A stretch of 32,150 nt of DNA from Burkholderiaceae bacterium. Lineage in GTDB: Bacteria > Pseudomonadota > Gammaproteobacteria > Burkholderiales > Burkholderiaceae. The stretch spans positions 1 through 32,150 of the forward strand of contig JAJPEN010000036.1 in NCBI GenBank assembly GCA_021166835.1, written 5' to 3'. Shown here in pieces: positions 14,178 through 22,444 of this stretch. Both the position numbers and the translations under genes were made by a program. The notes below the pieces were generated by a model. The model did not search any database. It saw nothing but the letters and a program-made list of their open reading frames with translations, and had not been told where the DNA came from. Each line of letters opens with the position of its first letter. Within the stretch, counting starts at the first letter, position 1.

Positions 14178-15287
14178 ATGGCGCGTCGCGCCTGCCTGCT
14201 CGCGGCCAGCCTGCTCTTCGCGGTCGCTTCGCTCGCGGTCGCGACGGCCGCCGCGGCGTTGCCGGGCGGCTCCGATCGATTCGTCGCGGGCGCGGGCGTC
14301 ACCGAGCGCGCTCCGGTCGACGGCGATCTCTTCGCCGCCGGCGGCAGCGTCGACGTCGACGCAACCGTCGATGGCGACGCCGTTCTCGCCGGCGGCACGG
14401 TTCGGCTCGCCGGCGAAGTCGGGCATTCGGTGTACGCCGCCGGCGGCCGGCTGTCGCTGCTCGGTCGGGTCGCGAACAACGCGCGGCTGGCCGGCGGACA
14501 GGTATTGCTCGAGCCGACCGCGCGCATCGGAGGCAACCTGACGGTCGCCGGCGGTCGCATCGAGCTGCGCGGAAACGCCGATGGATCGGTCGGCGCCGCC
14601 GGTGGCGAAGTGTTCATCGACGCGACCATCGGCGGCGACGTGGAGGTTGCTGCCCGCAGCGTCGTGCTCGGACCCGACGCGCGCATCGGCGGCAGCCTTC
14701 GCTACCGAAGCACCGAGGCGCTGCAGCGCGATCCGGCGGCGCAGGTTGCAGGTGCGGTGGAACGCCTGGGCCCGGATCCCTCGCAACTGCGCGACAGCAG
14801 GCCGGTGCGCTGGATCGTCACCGGACTCGCCCTGCTGTGGACGATCGGCCTGGCGCTGGTGGCGGCGATCGTCGTCGCGTTGCTGCCGGGCGTGAGCGCG
14901 TCGGTTTCGGCAGCGCTGCACGCGCGGCCCGGACTCGCGCTGCTGCTCGGCTTCGTCGTGCTCGTGTGCACACCGATCGCCGTCGTGCTTTCGTTCGTCA
15001 CGGTGATCGGCATCCCGCTCGGCCTGTTCGCCCTGCTCGTCTACGTGATACTGCTGCCGCTCGCGTGGATCGCGTCGGCGATCGGGATCGGAGACTGGTT
15101 CGTCGCGAGGCTGCCGGCATCCGGGCCGAAGGCCGTTGTGCGTCGCATCGTCGCCGCCGCGATCGCCGTCGTACTGCTCGCGTTCCTCACGCGCGTACCG
15201 TGGGTCGGCGGCTGGATCGCCTTCCTCGTACTGATCGCCGGCCTGGGCGCACTTGCGCTGGCGGCGCGGCGGGTCTTCGCACGCTGA
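14178..15287 (+). CDS. Bactofilin-like beta-repeat membrane protein
   Basis: A 369-residue exported membrane protein. A signal peptide (about 1-27, ARRACLLAASLLFAVASLA then ATAAAA) precedes an ectodomain at about 34-178. That domain is built of roughly 17-residue repeats, each carrying an A-A/L-GG step (for example LFAAGGSVDVDATVDGDAVL, YAAGGRLSLLGRVANNARL, TVAGGRIELRGNADGSV). Such glycine-stepped repeats form the right-handed beta-helix of polymer-forming bactofilin-type domains. After a charged linker come four or more hydrophobic segments (about 212-369). Function is unknown; envelope scaffold or surface-organising roles are guesses. The ATG at 14178 gives a clean signal peptide, though upstream TTG codons (14157, 14169) are possible starts. 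Confidence 0.75.
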   Translation: MARRACLLAASLLFAVASLAVATAAAALPGGSDRFVAGAGVTERAPVDGDLFAAGGSVDVDATVDGDAVLAGGTVRLAGEVGHSVYAAGGRLSLLGRVANNARLAGGQVLLEPTARIGGNLTVAGGRIELRGNADGSVGAAGGEVFIDATIGGDVEVAARSVVLGPDARIGGSLRYRSTEALQRDPAAQVAGAVERLGPDPSQLRDSRPVRWIVTGLALLWTIGLALVAAIVVALLPGVSASVSAALHARPGLALLLGFVVLVCTPIAVVLSFVTVIGIPLGLFALLVYVILLPLAWIASAIGIGDWFVARLPASGPKAVVRRIVAAAIAVVLLAFLTRVPWVGGWIAFLVLIAGLGALALAARRVFAR

Positions 15288-15300
15288 CGACGACGGGCGC

Positions 15301-15321
15301 GCTCCGAACCGGCGGCGGAGC
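15301..15321. terminator. Possible bidirectional terminator hairpin
   Basis: GCTCCG (15301-15306) and CGGAGC (15316-15321) can pair around a nine-base loop in the 37-base gap between two convergent genes. No T-tract follows on either strand, so intrinsic termination is uncertain. Confidence 0.25.
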
Positions 15322-15324
15322 TCT

Positions 15325-16263
15325 TCAGATCTCCATCATGTCGGCGCCGACGACGATGCGTCCGCCGAAGTGCCTGCGCACGCCCTCGGCCCACATCTCG
15401 TCGGTGATCGAGGCATCGTCTCCCGGCACGAAGTGCGAAAGCACGAGCATCTTCACGCCGGCAGCCTGTGCAATCCGGCCGACGTCCTCGGTGAGCGTAT
15501 GGCTCGCCAGCAGATGCTCGCGCAGCGTCGCCGCGTTCGGCACGCGCTTGACCAGCGCGTCGACGCCAGGCAGGTACATCACCTCGTGCACCAGGACGTC
15601 GGCGCCGCGCGCGAACTCGGCGAGCTTCGGCAGATAGGCGGTGTCGCCCGAGAAGACGATCACGCGATCGGGGCACTCGAAGCGCAGCGCGTAGGCGTCG
15701 TGAATCGGCGGATGCTCGACCCGCATCGCGGTGACGCGCACCGAGTCGTTGCGGAACACCTCGCCGTCACCGGCGATCTCGTGCGGGACCACGAGCTTGC
15801 GCAGGTCCGGCTTGCCCTCGTCGCCGATGCGCGTGTCGATGTCGAAACGCATCGATTGCATGAACGCTTCTGTGGGCTGGACGAGCGGCGGCGGTCCGTA
15901 GACGTCCACCTGCTGCTTCAGCCCGGTGGCCCATCCGTTGTACAGCAGCGGGCCGTATTCGAGAACGTGATCCGAATGATTGTGCGTGATGAAGATGTAG
16001 CGCAGCGTGTTCAGCGGCACGCCGGCGCGCACCAGTTGCCGCGAGACGCCGTAGCCGCAATCGATGACGTACGGTACGCCGTCGACGACCAGGAGGTTCG
16101 CGGGATTGGAGCGGCCGGCCGCGCCCACCCGCGGGCCGCCTTTCGTGCCGAGCAGCACGAGCCGGCTGCGCTTCTTCTCCTGCGCCTGCGCGAGCGGGAT
16201 TCCATGGGCGGCCGCCGCGGCGAACGACAGAACGGAAAACCCGAGAAAGCGTCGCCTGTGCAT
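15325..16263 (-). CDS. Tat-exported metallo-beta-lactamase-fold hydrolase
   Basis: A 312-residue MBL-fold hydrolase of the RNase Z / arylsulfatase-like branch. The N-terminus MHRRRFLGFSVLSFAAAAAH is a twin-arginine export signal, with cleavage probably after AQA near residue 28. The core motif THNHSDH at 93-99 supplies the first metal ligands. Further ligands are in SGDTAY and LSHFVPG. The long insert around YGPPPLVQPTEAFMQSM is common in the exported branch. Export argues against tRNA processing and for a periplasmic ester, sulfate or lactone hydrolase; the substrate is unknown. The ATG at 16263 has a strong GGGAGGAGA ribosome site. A longer reading to 16323 would hide the Tat signal. Confidence 0.88.
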   Translation of the reverse strand: MHRRRFLGFSVLSFAAAAAHGIPLAQAQEKKRSRLVLLGTKGGPRVGAAGRSNPANLLVVDGVPYVIDCGYGVSRQLVRAGVPLNTLRYIFITHNHSDHVLEYGPLLYNGWATGLKQQVDVYGPPPLVQPTEAFMQSMRFDIDTRIGDEGKPDLRKLVVPHEIAGDGEVFRNDSVRVTAMRVEHPPIHDAYALRFECPDRVIVFSGDTAYLPKLAEFARGADVLVHEVMYLPGVDALVKRVPNAATLREHLLASHTLTEDVGRIAQAAGVKMLVLSHFVPGDDASITDEMWAEGVRRHFGGRIVVGADMMEI

Positions 16264-16339
16264 CGTCTCCTCCCTTCGGCGTACAGGACAGTGACAAGAT
16301 GCTCCGGCTCGCCCCGGCCCCAAAAGGCAACCCCACTCG

Positions 16340-16540
16340 CTACCGGCGTAACCACCAGACGATCAACGTCAGCACGATCGACACGATGATCGACGTCGTG
16401 ATCGGGAAGTGGAAGCTGAAGTTCTCGCGCACGATGGAGATATCGCCCGGCAAGCGGCCCCAGGGAAAGCGCGACAGCCACGGCCACAGCAGGCCGACGG
16501 CGAGGATCGCGAGTCCGAGAACGATGAGGAGGCGCTGCAT
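16340..16540 (-). CDS. Small membrane protein, DUF2905 family
   Basis: A 66-residue protein with two membrane helices (about 3-22 and 46-63). They flank a conserved loop, FPWGRLPGDISIVRENFSFH, and it ends in WWLRR. The GRLPGDI...R..F.F.FP pattern is the hallmark of DUF2905, a widespread small inner-membrane family of unknown function. The ATG at 16540 follows a purine-poor region, but the family N-terminus (MQRLLIVLG) fixes the start. It lies upstream of the MBL-fold gene on the same strand, 76 bases away, so the two may share a transcript. Confidence 0.88.
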   Translation of the reverse strand: MQRLLIVLGLAILAVGLLWPWLSRFPWGRLPGDISIVRENFSFHFPITTSIIVSIVLTLIVWWLRR

Positions 16541-16588
16541 CGGTTTTCGATCATAGGCTCTTTCGAACCCCGCACCGACGGTCCGCGC

Positions 16589-16618
16589 TTGACTCCTCCC
16601 CCGTCCGCCGGCCACGAT
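16589..16618 (+). promoter_or_regulatory. Possible phasin promoter
   Basis: TTGACT at 16589-16594 and a weak CACGAT at 16613-16618 are separated by 18 bases. They precede the phasin ATG at 16703 in a 162-base gap with no other gene. The -10 box is poor. Confidence 0.3.
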
Positions 16619-16702
16619 GATCCGAGCCCGCGAAACCCCACTGCCCGGCCGGCCGCAGCGCCGCCGGGCGCTTCCCGAACCGCCCTCAACAGGAGCGCGA
16701 AC

Positions 16703-17203
16703 ATGCCCAAGCCCTTGCCCAGCGGAGCCGACCTGCAGAAGCTGCAGAGCGAAACGCTCGAATTCACCGGCGCCGCCGCCGCGAAGACGATCGAAGGCTT
16801 CCGCCGGCTTGCCGAGCTGAACATGCAGACCGCGCGCGCCTCGCTCGAGCAGTCGAGCGAGCAGATCCGCGCGCTGCTCGAGGCGCGCGACACCGACACG
16901 CTCACCGAACTGGTCACCAGCTTCGCGATGCTGCCGCCCGAGAAATTCACCGCCTACGCGAACGCGGTGTATGCGATCGCGCACGAAACGGGCGTCGACA
17001 TCGGCGCGCTCGTCGAGCGGCAGATCGCGCGCAGCAACGAGCAGCTCTCGGAGGCGGTGGAGGCGCTGGCGAAGAACGCCCCGGGCGGCGCCGGCGGCGC
17101 CTTCGACTTCATCTCGAAATCGATGGACGCGGCGCGCGCCGCCTACGAGCAGATGCAGCAGGCAGCAGCGCAGGCCACCGGTCAGCCGCCGAAGCGCTCG
17201 TAG
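16703..17203 (+). CDS. phaP: Phasin family protein (PHA granule-associated)
   Basis: A 166-residue, mostly helical amphipathic protein of the betaproteobacterial phasin family. It has the typical run LQKLQSETLEFTGAAAAKTI, then EGFRRLAELNMQTARASLEQ, and a C-terminal Ala/Gln-rich helix. Phasins coat polyhydroxyalkanoate granules and control their number and size. No signal peptide or membrane segment is present. The ATG at 16703 has an AGGAG ribosome site. Its end overlaps the convergent acetoacetate-CoA ligase gene by 22 bases. That neighbour uses acetoacetate, a product of PHB breakdown, so a shared role in PHB carbon flow is plausible. Confidence 0.9.
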   Translation: MPKPLPSGADLQKLQSETLEFTGAAAAKTIEGFRRLAELNMQTARASLEQSSEQIRALLEARDTDTLTELVTSFAMLPPEKFTAYANAVYAIAHETGVDIGALVERQIARSNEQLSEAVEALAKNAPGGAGGAFDFISKSMDAARAAYEQMQQAAAQATGQPPKRS

Positions 17204-19218
17204 TCGGTCTGGTCGGCGGCGTAGCGCACGAACCAGTCGAGCGCCGACGGGTCCGCCATCGCGCTGCGGTTCGCGGCGCGCTCGGCCGGCATGCCGAGCA
17301 GGATCCGGCGCACCGGCACCTCCATCTTCTTGCCGGTGAGCGTCGCGGGGATCGCGTCGACCCGATAGACCCGATCGGGCACGTGCCGCGGCGTGCAGGC
17401 GTTGCGCAGGCACTCGCCGATGCGCGCGACCAGCGCATCGTCGAGCGCCGCACCCCCGCGCAGCTTCACGAACAGCGGCATGAAGAACCGGCCGCCCGGC
17501 AGATCGAGGTTGACGATCAGCGCATCGTCGATCTCGGGCAGCGTCGCCAGCGCGCGGTAGATCTCGGCGGTGCCGATGCGAACGCCGTGGCGGTTCAGCG
17601 TCGCGTCGCTGCGACCGAGCACGAAGCAGCCGCCTCGCGCGTTCATGCGAAAGAAGTCGCCCTGCCGCCACACGCCGGGGAAGACGCCGAAGTACGACTC
17701 GCGGTAGCGGCTGCCGTCCGGGTCGTTCCAGAACTTCACCGGCATCGACGGCATCGGCTTCGTGATCACCAGTTCGCCGACTTCGTCGACGACGCTCTCG
17801 CCCGCGTCGTTCCACGCCTGCGCCGATACGCCCAGATGCGGCGCCTGGATCTCTCCCGCGTACACCGGCTGCGTGGGCACGCCGCCGACGAAGCCCGTGC
17901 ACACGTCGGTGCCGCCGCTGCCGCTGCACACCCACAGGTCGGCCTTCACGTTGCGGTAGAACCAGGCAGTATGCGCAGGCGACACCGGTGAACCGGCGGG
18001 CATGACCGCGCGCAGCCGCGACAGGTCGTAGCGCTCGCCCGGCACGACGCCCGCCTTCGACAGGATGTCCACGTAGGTGGGACTCGCGCCGAAATACGAG
18101 GCGCCGCAGTCCTGCGCCATGCGCCACAGCACGTCGACGTCCGGATGCGCCGGATGCCCGTCGTAGAGCACGGGCACGACGCCGCACAGCATCGAGCTGG
18201 CGAGGAAGTTCCACATCATCCAGCCGGTGGTGCTGAAGAAGAACATCCGCTCGCCGGCGCGCAGGTCCATGTGCAGCGCGACGAGCTTGAGCATCTCGAG
18301 CAGGATGCCGCCGTGCCCGTGCACGATCGCCTTCGGCAGCCCGGTCGTCCCCGAGGAGAAGAGGATCCACAGCGGATGATCGAAGGGAACCTGCTCGAAG
18401 CGGAAGCCGGCCGCGGGCACCGGATCGCCGCCGACCATCGTCTCCCACGTTCGCACCTCGAGGCCGGCGCGTTCGAAGGCCGGCAGCGCCGCGCCGAGCC
18501 GGGGCAGCACGACGAGGCACTCGAGTTCCGCCAGCCCGGCGACGATCGCCCGCAGCTCGCCGCCGCGATCGAAGACCTTGCCGCCGTAGCGGTAGCCGTC
18601 CACGCAGAACATCGCCTTCGGTTGCAGCTGCGCGATGCGATCGAGCGTGCCGCTGGCGCCGAAATCGGGCGAGACGCTCGACCAGATCGCGCCGATCGCC
18701 GTCGTCGCCAGCATCGCGACGACGGTCTCGGGCACGTTCGGCAGATAGGCGACGACGCGGTCGCCAGGCGCCACCCCCATCGCGCGCAGGCGTGTGGCGA
18801 GCGTTCGCACCTGCGCGCCGAGCGCATCCCAGGAGAATCCGGCGAGCGGATGCGTTTCGTCGAGGTAGAGGAGCGCATCCTCGCCTGCGCGTTCGTTGCG
18901 CAGCACGTGCTCCGCGTAGTTCAGCCGCACGCCCGGGAACCATTCGGCGCCGGGCATCTCGCGGCGCCCGAGCACGGCGCCCACCGGCGTCGACGAGCGC
19001 ACGTCGAACCAGTCGAAGATCGAACGCCAGAACGCGTCGAGATCGCTCACCGACCAGCGATGCAGCGCGGCGTAGTCGTCGAAGGCGAGCCCGCGCTCGC
19101 TTTCGAGCCAGCGCATGTATTCGGCGATGCGCGTGTTCGCCACCTGCCGCGGATCGGGCGTCCACAGCAGCTCGCCCTCACGCACGCGCGCGGGCTCGAG
19201 GTCGGTACGCAGTTTCAA
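17182..19218 (-). CDS. aacS: Acetoacetate-CoA ligase
   Basis: A 678-residue adenylate-forming enzyme that converts acetoacetate, ATP and CoA to acetoacetyl-CoA, AMP and PPi in the cytoplasm. The acetyl-CoA-synthetase-type N-terminal cap (FDYAALHRWSVSDLDAFWRS) is present. The P-loop is LFSSGTTGLPKAIVHGHGG near residue 285, the aromatic WMMWNFLASSML block follows, and the C-terminal LTGKKMEVPVRRIL carries the catalytic Lys. Length and motifs distinguish it from shorter acyl-CoA ligases. The start is TTG at 19218 with GGAG upstream; the next in-frame ATG would remove family residues. It overlaps the IclR gene by 41 bases and ends the long minus-strand operon, so it can receive a beta-keto acid made by the upstream carboxylase genes. 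Confidence 0.93.
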   Translation of the reverse strand: MKLRTDLEPARVREGELLWTPDPRQVANTRIAEYMRWLESERGLAFDDYAALHRWSVSDLDAFWRSIFDWFDVRSSTPVGAVLGRREMPGAEWFPGVRLNYAEHVLRNERAGEDALLYLDETHPLAGFSWDALGAQVRTLATRLRAMGVAPGDRVVAYLPNVPETVVAMLATTAIGAIWSSVSPDFGASGTLDRIAQLQPKAMFCVDGYRYGGKVFDRGGELRAIVAGLAELECLVVLPRLGAALPAFERAGLEVRTWETMVGGDPVPAAGFRFEQVPFDHPLWILFSSGTTGLPKAIVHGHGGILLEMLKLVALHMDLRAGERMFFFSTTGWMMWNFLASSMLCGVVPVLYDGHPAHPDVDVLWRMAQDCGASYFGASPTYVDILSKAGVVPGERYDLSRLRAVMPAGSPVSPAHTAWFYRNVKADLWVCSGSGGTDVCTGFVGGVPTQPVYAGEIQAPHLGVSAQAWNDAGESVVDEVGELVITKPMPSMPVKFWNDPDGSRYRESYFGVFPGVWRQGDFFRMNARGGCFVLGRSDATLNRHGVRIGTAEIYRALATLPEIDDALIVNLDLPGGRFFMPLFVKLRGGAALDDALVARIGECLRNACTPRHVPDRVYRVDAIPATLTGKKMEVPVRRILLGMPAERAANRSAMADPSALDWFVRYAADQTDYERFGG

Positions 19219-20077
19219 CTCGGGATGCTCCGTTCAGAGGGGTTCGAGCCGCCGTGTCGGGCGCCCGGCCCATCGCCTGGGCGATCCGCTGCTCCACGTG
19301 GCGGATCGCCTCGCGCAGGTCGTCGCCGTGGCGCTCGACCATCCGGGTGAGCGAGATCACCTTCGTGCGCCAGGTGAGGTTCATGCAGCCGAGGACTTCG
19401 CCGTCCAGCACGATCGGCATCGCGATCGAACTGCGCCCGTCGTCGGCTTCCTTGCGCGTGCGGGTGTAGTGGCCGCCGAAGTCCGGCGTGCGCACGCCGT
19501 ATCCGTTGCGCCTGCCGCTGCGCACCAGCTCGCGAACGAAGCCCGCGTCGGAGGCCTTCTCGTTGCCGGGAGTTCCCCCCTCGCGCAACCGGCGCAGCAC
19601 CGCCTCGCGCTCCTGCTCCGAACAGAACGCCAGGTAGGTCCGCCCGGAGGCGGAACGCAGGTAGTTCAGCCGGTAGCCGATCGGGCGGCGCCGGATCAGG
19701 TCGAAATAGGCCTGCGAGCTGTTCGTCTCGATCACTTCCATGTAGTCGAGTCGCGGTACCGTCAACACCGACGGCCATGTCGTCCTGCCGCCGAGCTCCT
19801 GCAGCACGGGCGATGCCAGCTCGACGAGCCAGGCCGTGTCGTCGATCTGCGCGCGCTGCTGAAGGCTGTGGCTGGGCAGGTATGCGCCGTCGGCCATGCG
19901 CTGCCAGACGAGTCCCTGCAGGTGCAGCGTGTAGAGGACGCGCGTCAGGCTGCTCTTGGGAAGGCCGGTGGCGAGATGAAGGCCGTGCAGGCTCGCCGCC
20001 TGCATCCGGTGCAGCGCCTGCAGCACGCCCAGGCCGCGCGCCAGCGACTGGATCGGCTTGACCTTGTAGCTTCGCAC
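19178..20077 (-). CDS. IclR-family transcriptional regulator
   Basis: A 299-residue regulator. The N-terminal winged helix-turn-helix (about 8-70) begins KPIQSLARGLGVLQALHRM and includes ATGLPKSSLTRVLYTLHLQG. The C-terminal effector domain (about 85-270) has the family strands RTYLAFCSEQERE, SSIAMPIVLDGEVLGCMNLT and a final helical region. Such proteins control aromatic and small-acid catabolism by binding the inducer. The start is GTG at 20077 with AAGG ten bases upstream, 13 bases after the HAD gene stop. Its last 41 bases overlap the ligase gene, so it is produced with the pathway it probably controls. Candidate targets are inverted repeats at 28337-28354 and 28386-28400. Confidence 0.92.
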   Translation of the reverse strand: MRSYKVKPIQSLARGLGVLQALHRMQAASLHGLHLATGLPKSSLTRVLYTLHLQGLVWQRMADGAYLPSHSLQQRAQIDDTAWLVELASPVLQELGGRTTWPSVLTVPRLDYMEVIETNSSQAYFDLIRRRPIGYRLNYLRSASGRTYLAFCSEQEREAVLRRLREGGTPGNEKASDAGFVRELVRSGRRNGYGVRTPDFGGHYTRTRKEADDGRSSIAMPIVLDGEVLGCMNLTWRTKVISLTRMVERHGDDLREAIRHVEQRIAQAMGRAPDTAARTPLNGASRVETAYRPRARARA

Positions 20078-20090
20078 CGGCTTCGCACCT

Positions 20091-20963
20091 TCAGGACCGC
20101 ATCAGCCCGAGCAGATCGTTCAGCCCGTCGAGGACGACGTGCGGCCGCTGCGCCTCGGGCAACTGCGCATACGCTTCGTCGTCGCCCAGTCCGCTGCGCA
20201 CCGCGATCGCCAGCGCGCCGCCGCGCCGGGCCATCGGCATCTCGAGCGACGGGTCGTCGCCCACCACGACCAGCTCGCGCGGCGATACGCGCAGGCGCCG
20301 GGCCGCGCAGCGCAGCGCTTCCTGGGAGGGCTTGCCCACGATGTTGATGCGACAGCCGGTGAGATCGCGAATCATCGCCGAAATCGGGCGCGAAGTGCCG
20401 AGCGCCCTGCCCTGGGCCGTGGCGAAGAACATCGACTGCGAGGCGCTGAACACCTGCGCGCCGCCCCACACCGCGTGGCAGGCGGATTCGAGCGTGTCGA
20501 TCGAGAACTCGCGATACCAACCGATGAACACCGCGTCGGCTTGCGGCCTGCCCACCGGCTCGACCACTTCGATTCCCGCCTCGCGCAGGGGCAGCGTCAT
20601 GCCCTCGCCGCCGAGCACCATCACGCGCCTATAGCCGCGGCGCACGAACAGCTCCACCGCGCTGCTGGCCGGCGTCAGCATCCGGCTGTCGTCGAGCGCG
20701 AAGCCGACCTTGCGCAGTTCCTGCGCGTAGCCCTGCGGCGTGCGCGGCGTGCCGTTGGTGAACACGACGTAGCCCACGCCGCGACGATCGAGCAGCCGCG
20801 TCGTCTCGAGCGCGCCGGGCAGCGGCGCGAGGCCGTGGTTGCGCTGGTCGCCGAGCACGAGCGTGCCGTCCATGTCGAACAGGAACCCGCGCGCGGCGCG
20901 CAGGCGCCGGACCACCTCGGATGCGCGATCCGCGGTGGCCTCCGGCGACAGATCAGGGAACAT
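20091..20963 (-). CDS. HAD-superfamily phosphatase, NagD-like (class IIA)
   Basis: A 290-residue haloacid-dehalogenase-type phosphatase. Motif I FLFDMDGTLVLGD has the nucleophile Asp30 and acid Asp32. Motif II is VVFTNG (Thr69, Asn70). Then come a large alpha/beta cap, the GKP motif III lysine and motif IV as VVVGDDPSLEM. This is the NagD / p-nitrophenylphosphatase subgroup acting on small phosphate esters. The ATG at 20963 has a GGAG ribosome site and overlaps the carboxyltransferase gene by 11 bases. In this operon it might clear a dead-end or inhibitory enol phosphate, or act on another intermediate; that is inference. Confidence 0.88.
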   Translation of the reverse strand: MFPDLSPEATADRASEVVRRLRAARGFLFDMDGTLVLGDQRNHGLAPLPGALETTRLLDRRGVGYVVFTNGTPRTPQGYAQELRKVGFALDDSRMLTPASSAVELFVRRGYRRVMVLGGEGMTLPLREAGIEVVEPVGRPQADAVFIGWYREFSIDTLESACHAVWGGAQVFSASQSMFFATAQGRALGTSRPISAMIRDLTGCRINIVGKPSQEALRCAARRLRVSPRELVVVGDDPSLEMPMARRGGALAIAVRSGLGDDEAYAQLPEAQRPHVVLDGLNDLLGLMRS

Positions 20964-22443
20964 TCGCTGGCTCCATGCGCGAACGATCGCGCAGTTCGAG
21001 ATGCAGTCCCGGTTTGTCGAAGACCAGTTCGGCGGCCGGCGCGCGGGAAGCCACGCCGCGCAGCAGCGACAGCAGCGGCTGCATCGAGGGGTTGTAGTGC
21101 CGGCGTGCGGGTCCGGCGGCAAGCATCGCGTCGACCTGGTCGGCGGGCATCACCGCGCGCAGCAGGAACTCCTCGTCGCAGATGCCGGCGCGGAAGCGCT
21201 TGCGCAGCTCGGACGGCGGCAGCGGCGGCGGCTCGTTGCGCAGCTCGCGCGCGCGCGGACGCGACAGGATGCGGTCCTGCACGTCGGCATCCACCGGCGC
21301 GGTAGGCCGGCCGAAGCTGCCGAGCACGTAGCGGATCACCTGGTCGGAAACGTTCGCGTAGCGCTCGGTGCCGATCAGGTTGTACAGCGCCTGCGTATAG
21401 AGGATCTGCGGGAACGGTGTGACCATGATCGGATGGCCCAGCTCGGCGCGCACCCGGCACATCTCCTCCATCACGTCGTCGAAGCGGTCGGAGAGCTTCA
21501 GCTCGGCGAGCTGGCGCTTCAGCGTCGTGATGGCGCCGCCGGCGAGCTGGTGCCGCAGGAAGGCCGCGTCGAACTGCTGCGGCGTGCCGGGCGGAAGCCC
21601 CTCGGCGCGGGCGAGATCGGTGAAATACGCGGCCACGCGCGCGAGCGCATGATCGTCGACGTCGACGCGATGGCCCAATGCGCGCAGGTTGGCGACGATA
21701 CGCTGCGCATCGGGCAGCGAGGTGCCGTTCGATGCCGCGCCGCACGCGACCTGGATCACGTCGATGCCCAGTTCGGCGGCCGTCATGCAGCTGAGCGGCG
21801 ACAGTCCGATCGTGCAGTGCGAGTGCAGCTCGAGCGGCTTGCCGCGCATCGTCGCGCGGATCGCCGGGATCAGCGTGCGCGCGCGCTCCGGCGTGAGCAG
21901 CCCCGCCGGGTCCTTGATGTAGAAGCGGTCGATGTCGGCGGACGGCGACAGCCGCGCGACCAGCGCGGCGTAGAAGGCGTCGTCGTGCACCTCGCTCACC
22001 GTGTAGGTGAGCGCGGCGATGATCTCGGCCGCGCCCGCCCTGCGCATCGACGCCGAATTGGCGAGCAGCGCTTCGACGTCGTGCATCGGGTCGAGCGCGA
22101 CGAAGCGCGAGATGCCGTTCTCGACCAGCCGGTCGTAGACGAGCTGCATAAACTCCGGATGCGCCGGCTCCCACGAGATGAAGCGCAGCCCCGTGCCGAT
22201 GAACTGCAGCAGCGTGTCGGGAAGCGCCGCGCGCATCAGGCGGATGCGCTCCCACGGGTCTTCGCGGTGATATCGCACCGCGACCCCCATCGCCGTGCTC
22301 GAGCAGCAGTCGAGCGCGCGGAATCCGACGCGGTTCATCACCGGCGCGATCGTCAGCGTCTGCGCCGTGTTGCAGCTCATCGCGCCCCACAGGCTCTGGT
22401 TGCCGTCGCGCAGCGACACGTCGATCAGCTGGAGGTCGGCCAT
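20953..22443 (-). CDS. Biotin-dependent carboxyltransferase, pyruvate carboxylase/OadA type
   Basis: A 496-residue carboxyltransferase homologous to the CT domains of pyruvate carboxylase, oxaloacetate decarboxylase alpha and transcarboxylase 5S, without a fused biotin domain. The barrel starts LIDVSLRDGNQSLWG (Asp13, Gln16). The carbamylated lysine is Lys177 in RFYIKDPAG, and metal ligands His207 and His209 are in ELHSHCTIGLS. The PYC/OADA tail (about 260-460) includes RHQLAGGAITTLKRQL and IMVTPFPQI. Aligned by eye from the shared EDPWER anchor, the LLRG arginine that binds the pyruvate carboxylate is Thr84 (QFIGTG), and the family WGGAT block is CSSTA. This predicts an acceptor other than pyruvate, such as a neutral ketone or its enol phosphate. 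ATG at 22443, one base after the biotin carboxylase stop. Confidence 0.88.
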   Translation of the reverse strand: MADLQLIDVSLRDGNQSLWGAMSCNTAQTLTIAPVMNRVGFRALDCCSSTAMGVAVRYHREDPWERIRLMRAALPDTLLQFIGTGLRFISWEPAHPEFMQLVYDRLVENGISRFVALDPMHDVEALLANSASMRRAGAAEIIAALTYTVSEVHDDAFYAALVARLSPSADIDRFYIKDPAGLLTPERARTLIPAIRATMRGKPLELHSHCTIGLSPLSCMTAAELGIDVIQVACGAASNGTSLPDAQRIVANLRALGHRVDVDDHALARVAAYFTDLARAEGLPPGTPQQFDAAFLRHQLAGGAITTLKRQLAELKLSDRFDDVMEEMCRVRAELGHPIMVTPFPQILYTQALYNLIGTERYANVSDQVIRYVLGSFGRPTAPVDADVQDRILSRPRARELRNEPPPLPPSELRKRFRAGICDEEFLLRAVMPADQVDAMLAAGPARRHYNPSMQPLLSLLRGVASRAPAAELVFDKPGLHLELRDRSRMEPANVP

Positions 22444-22444
22444 G

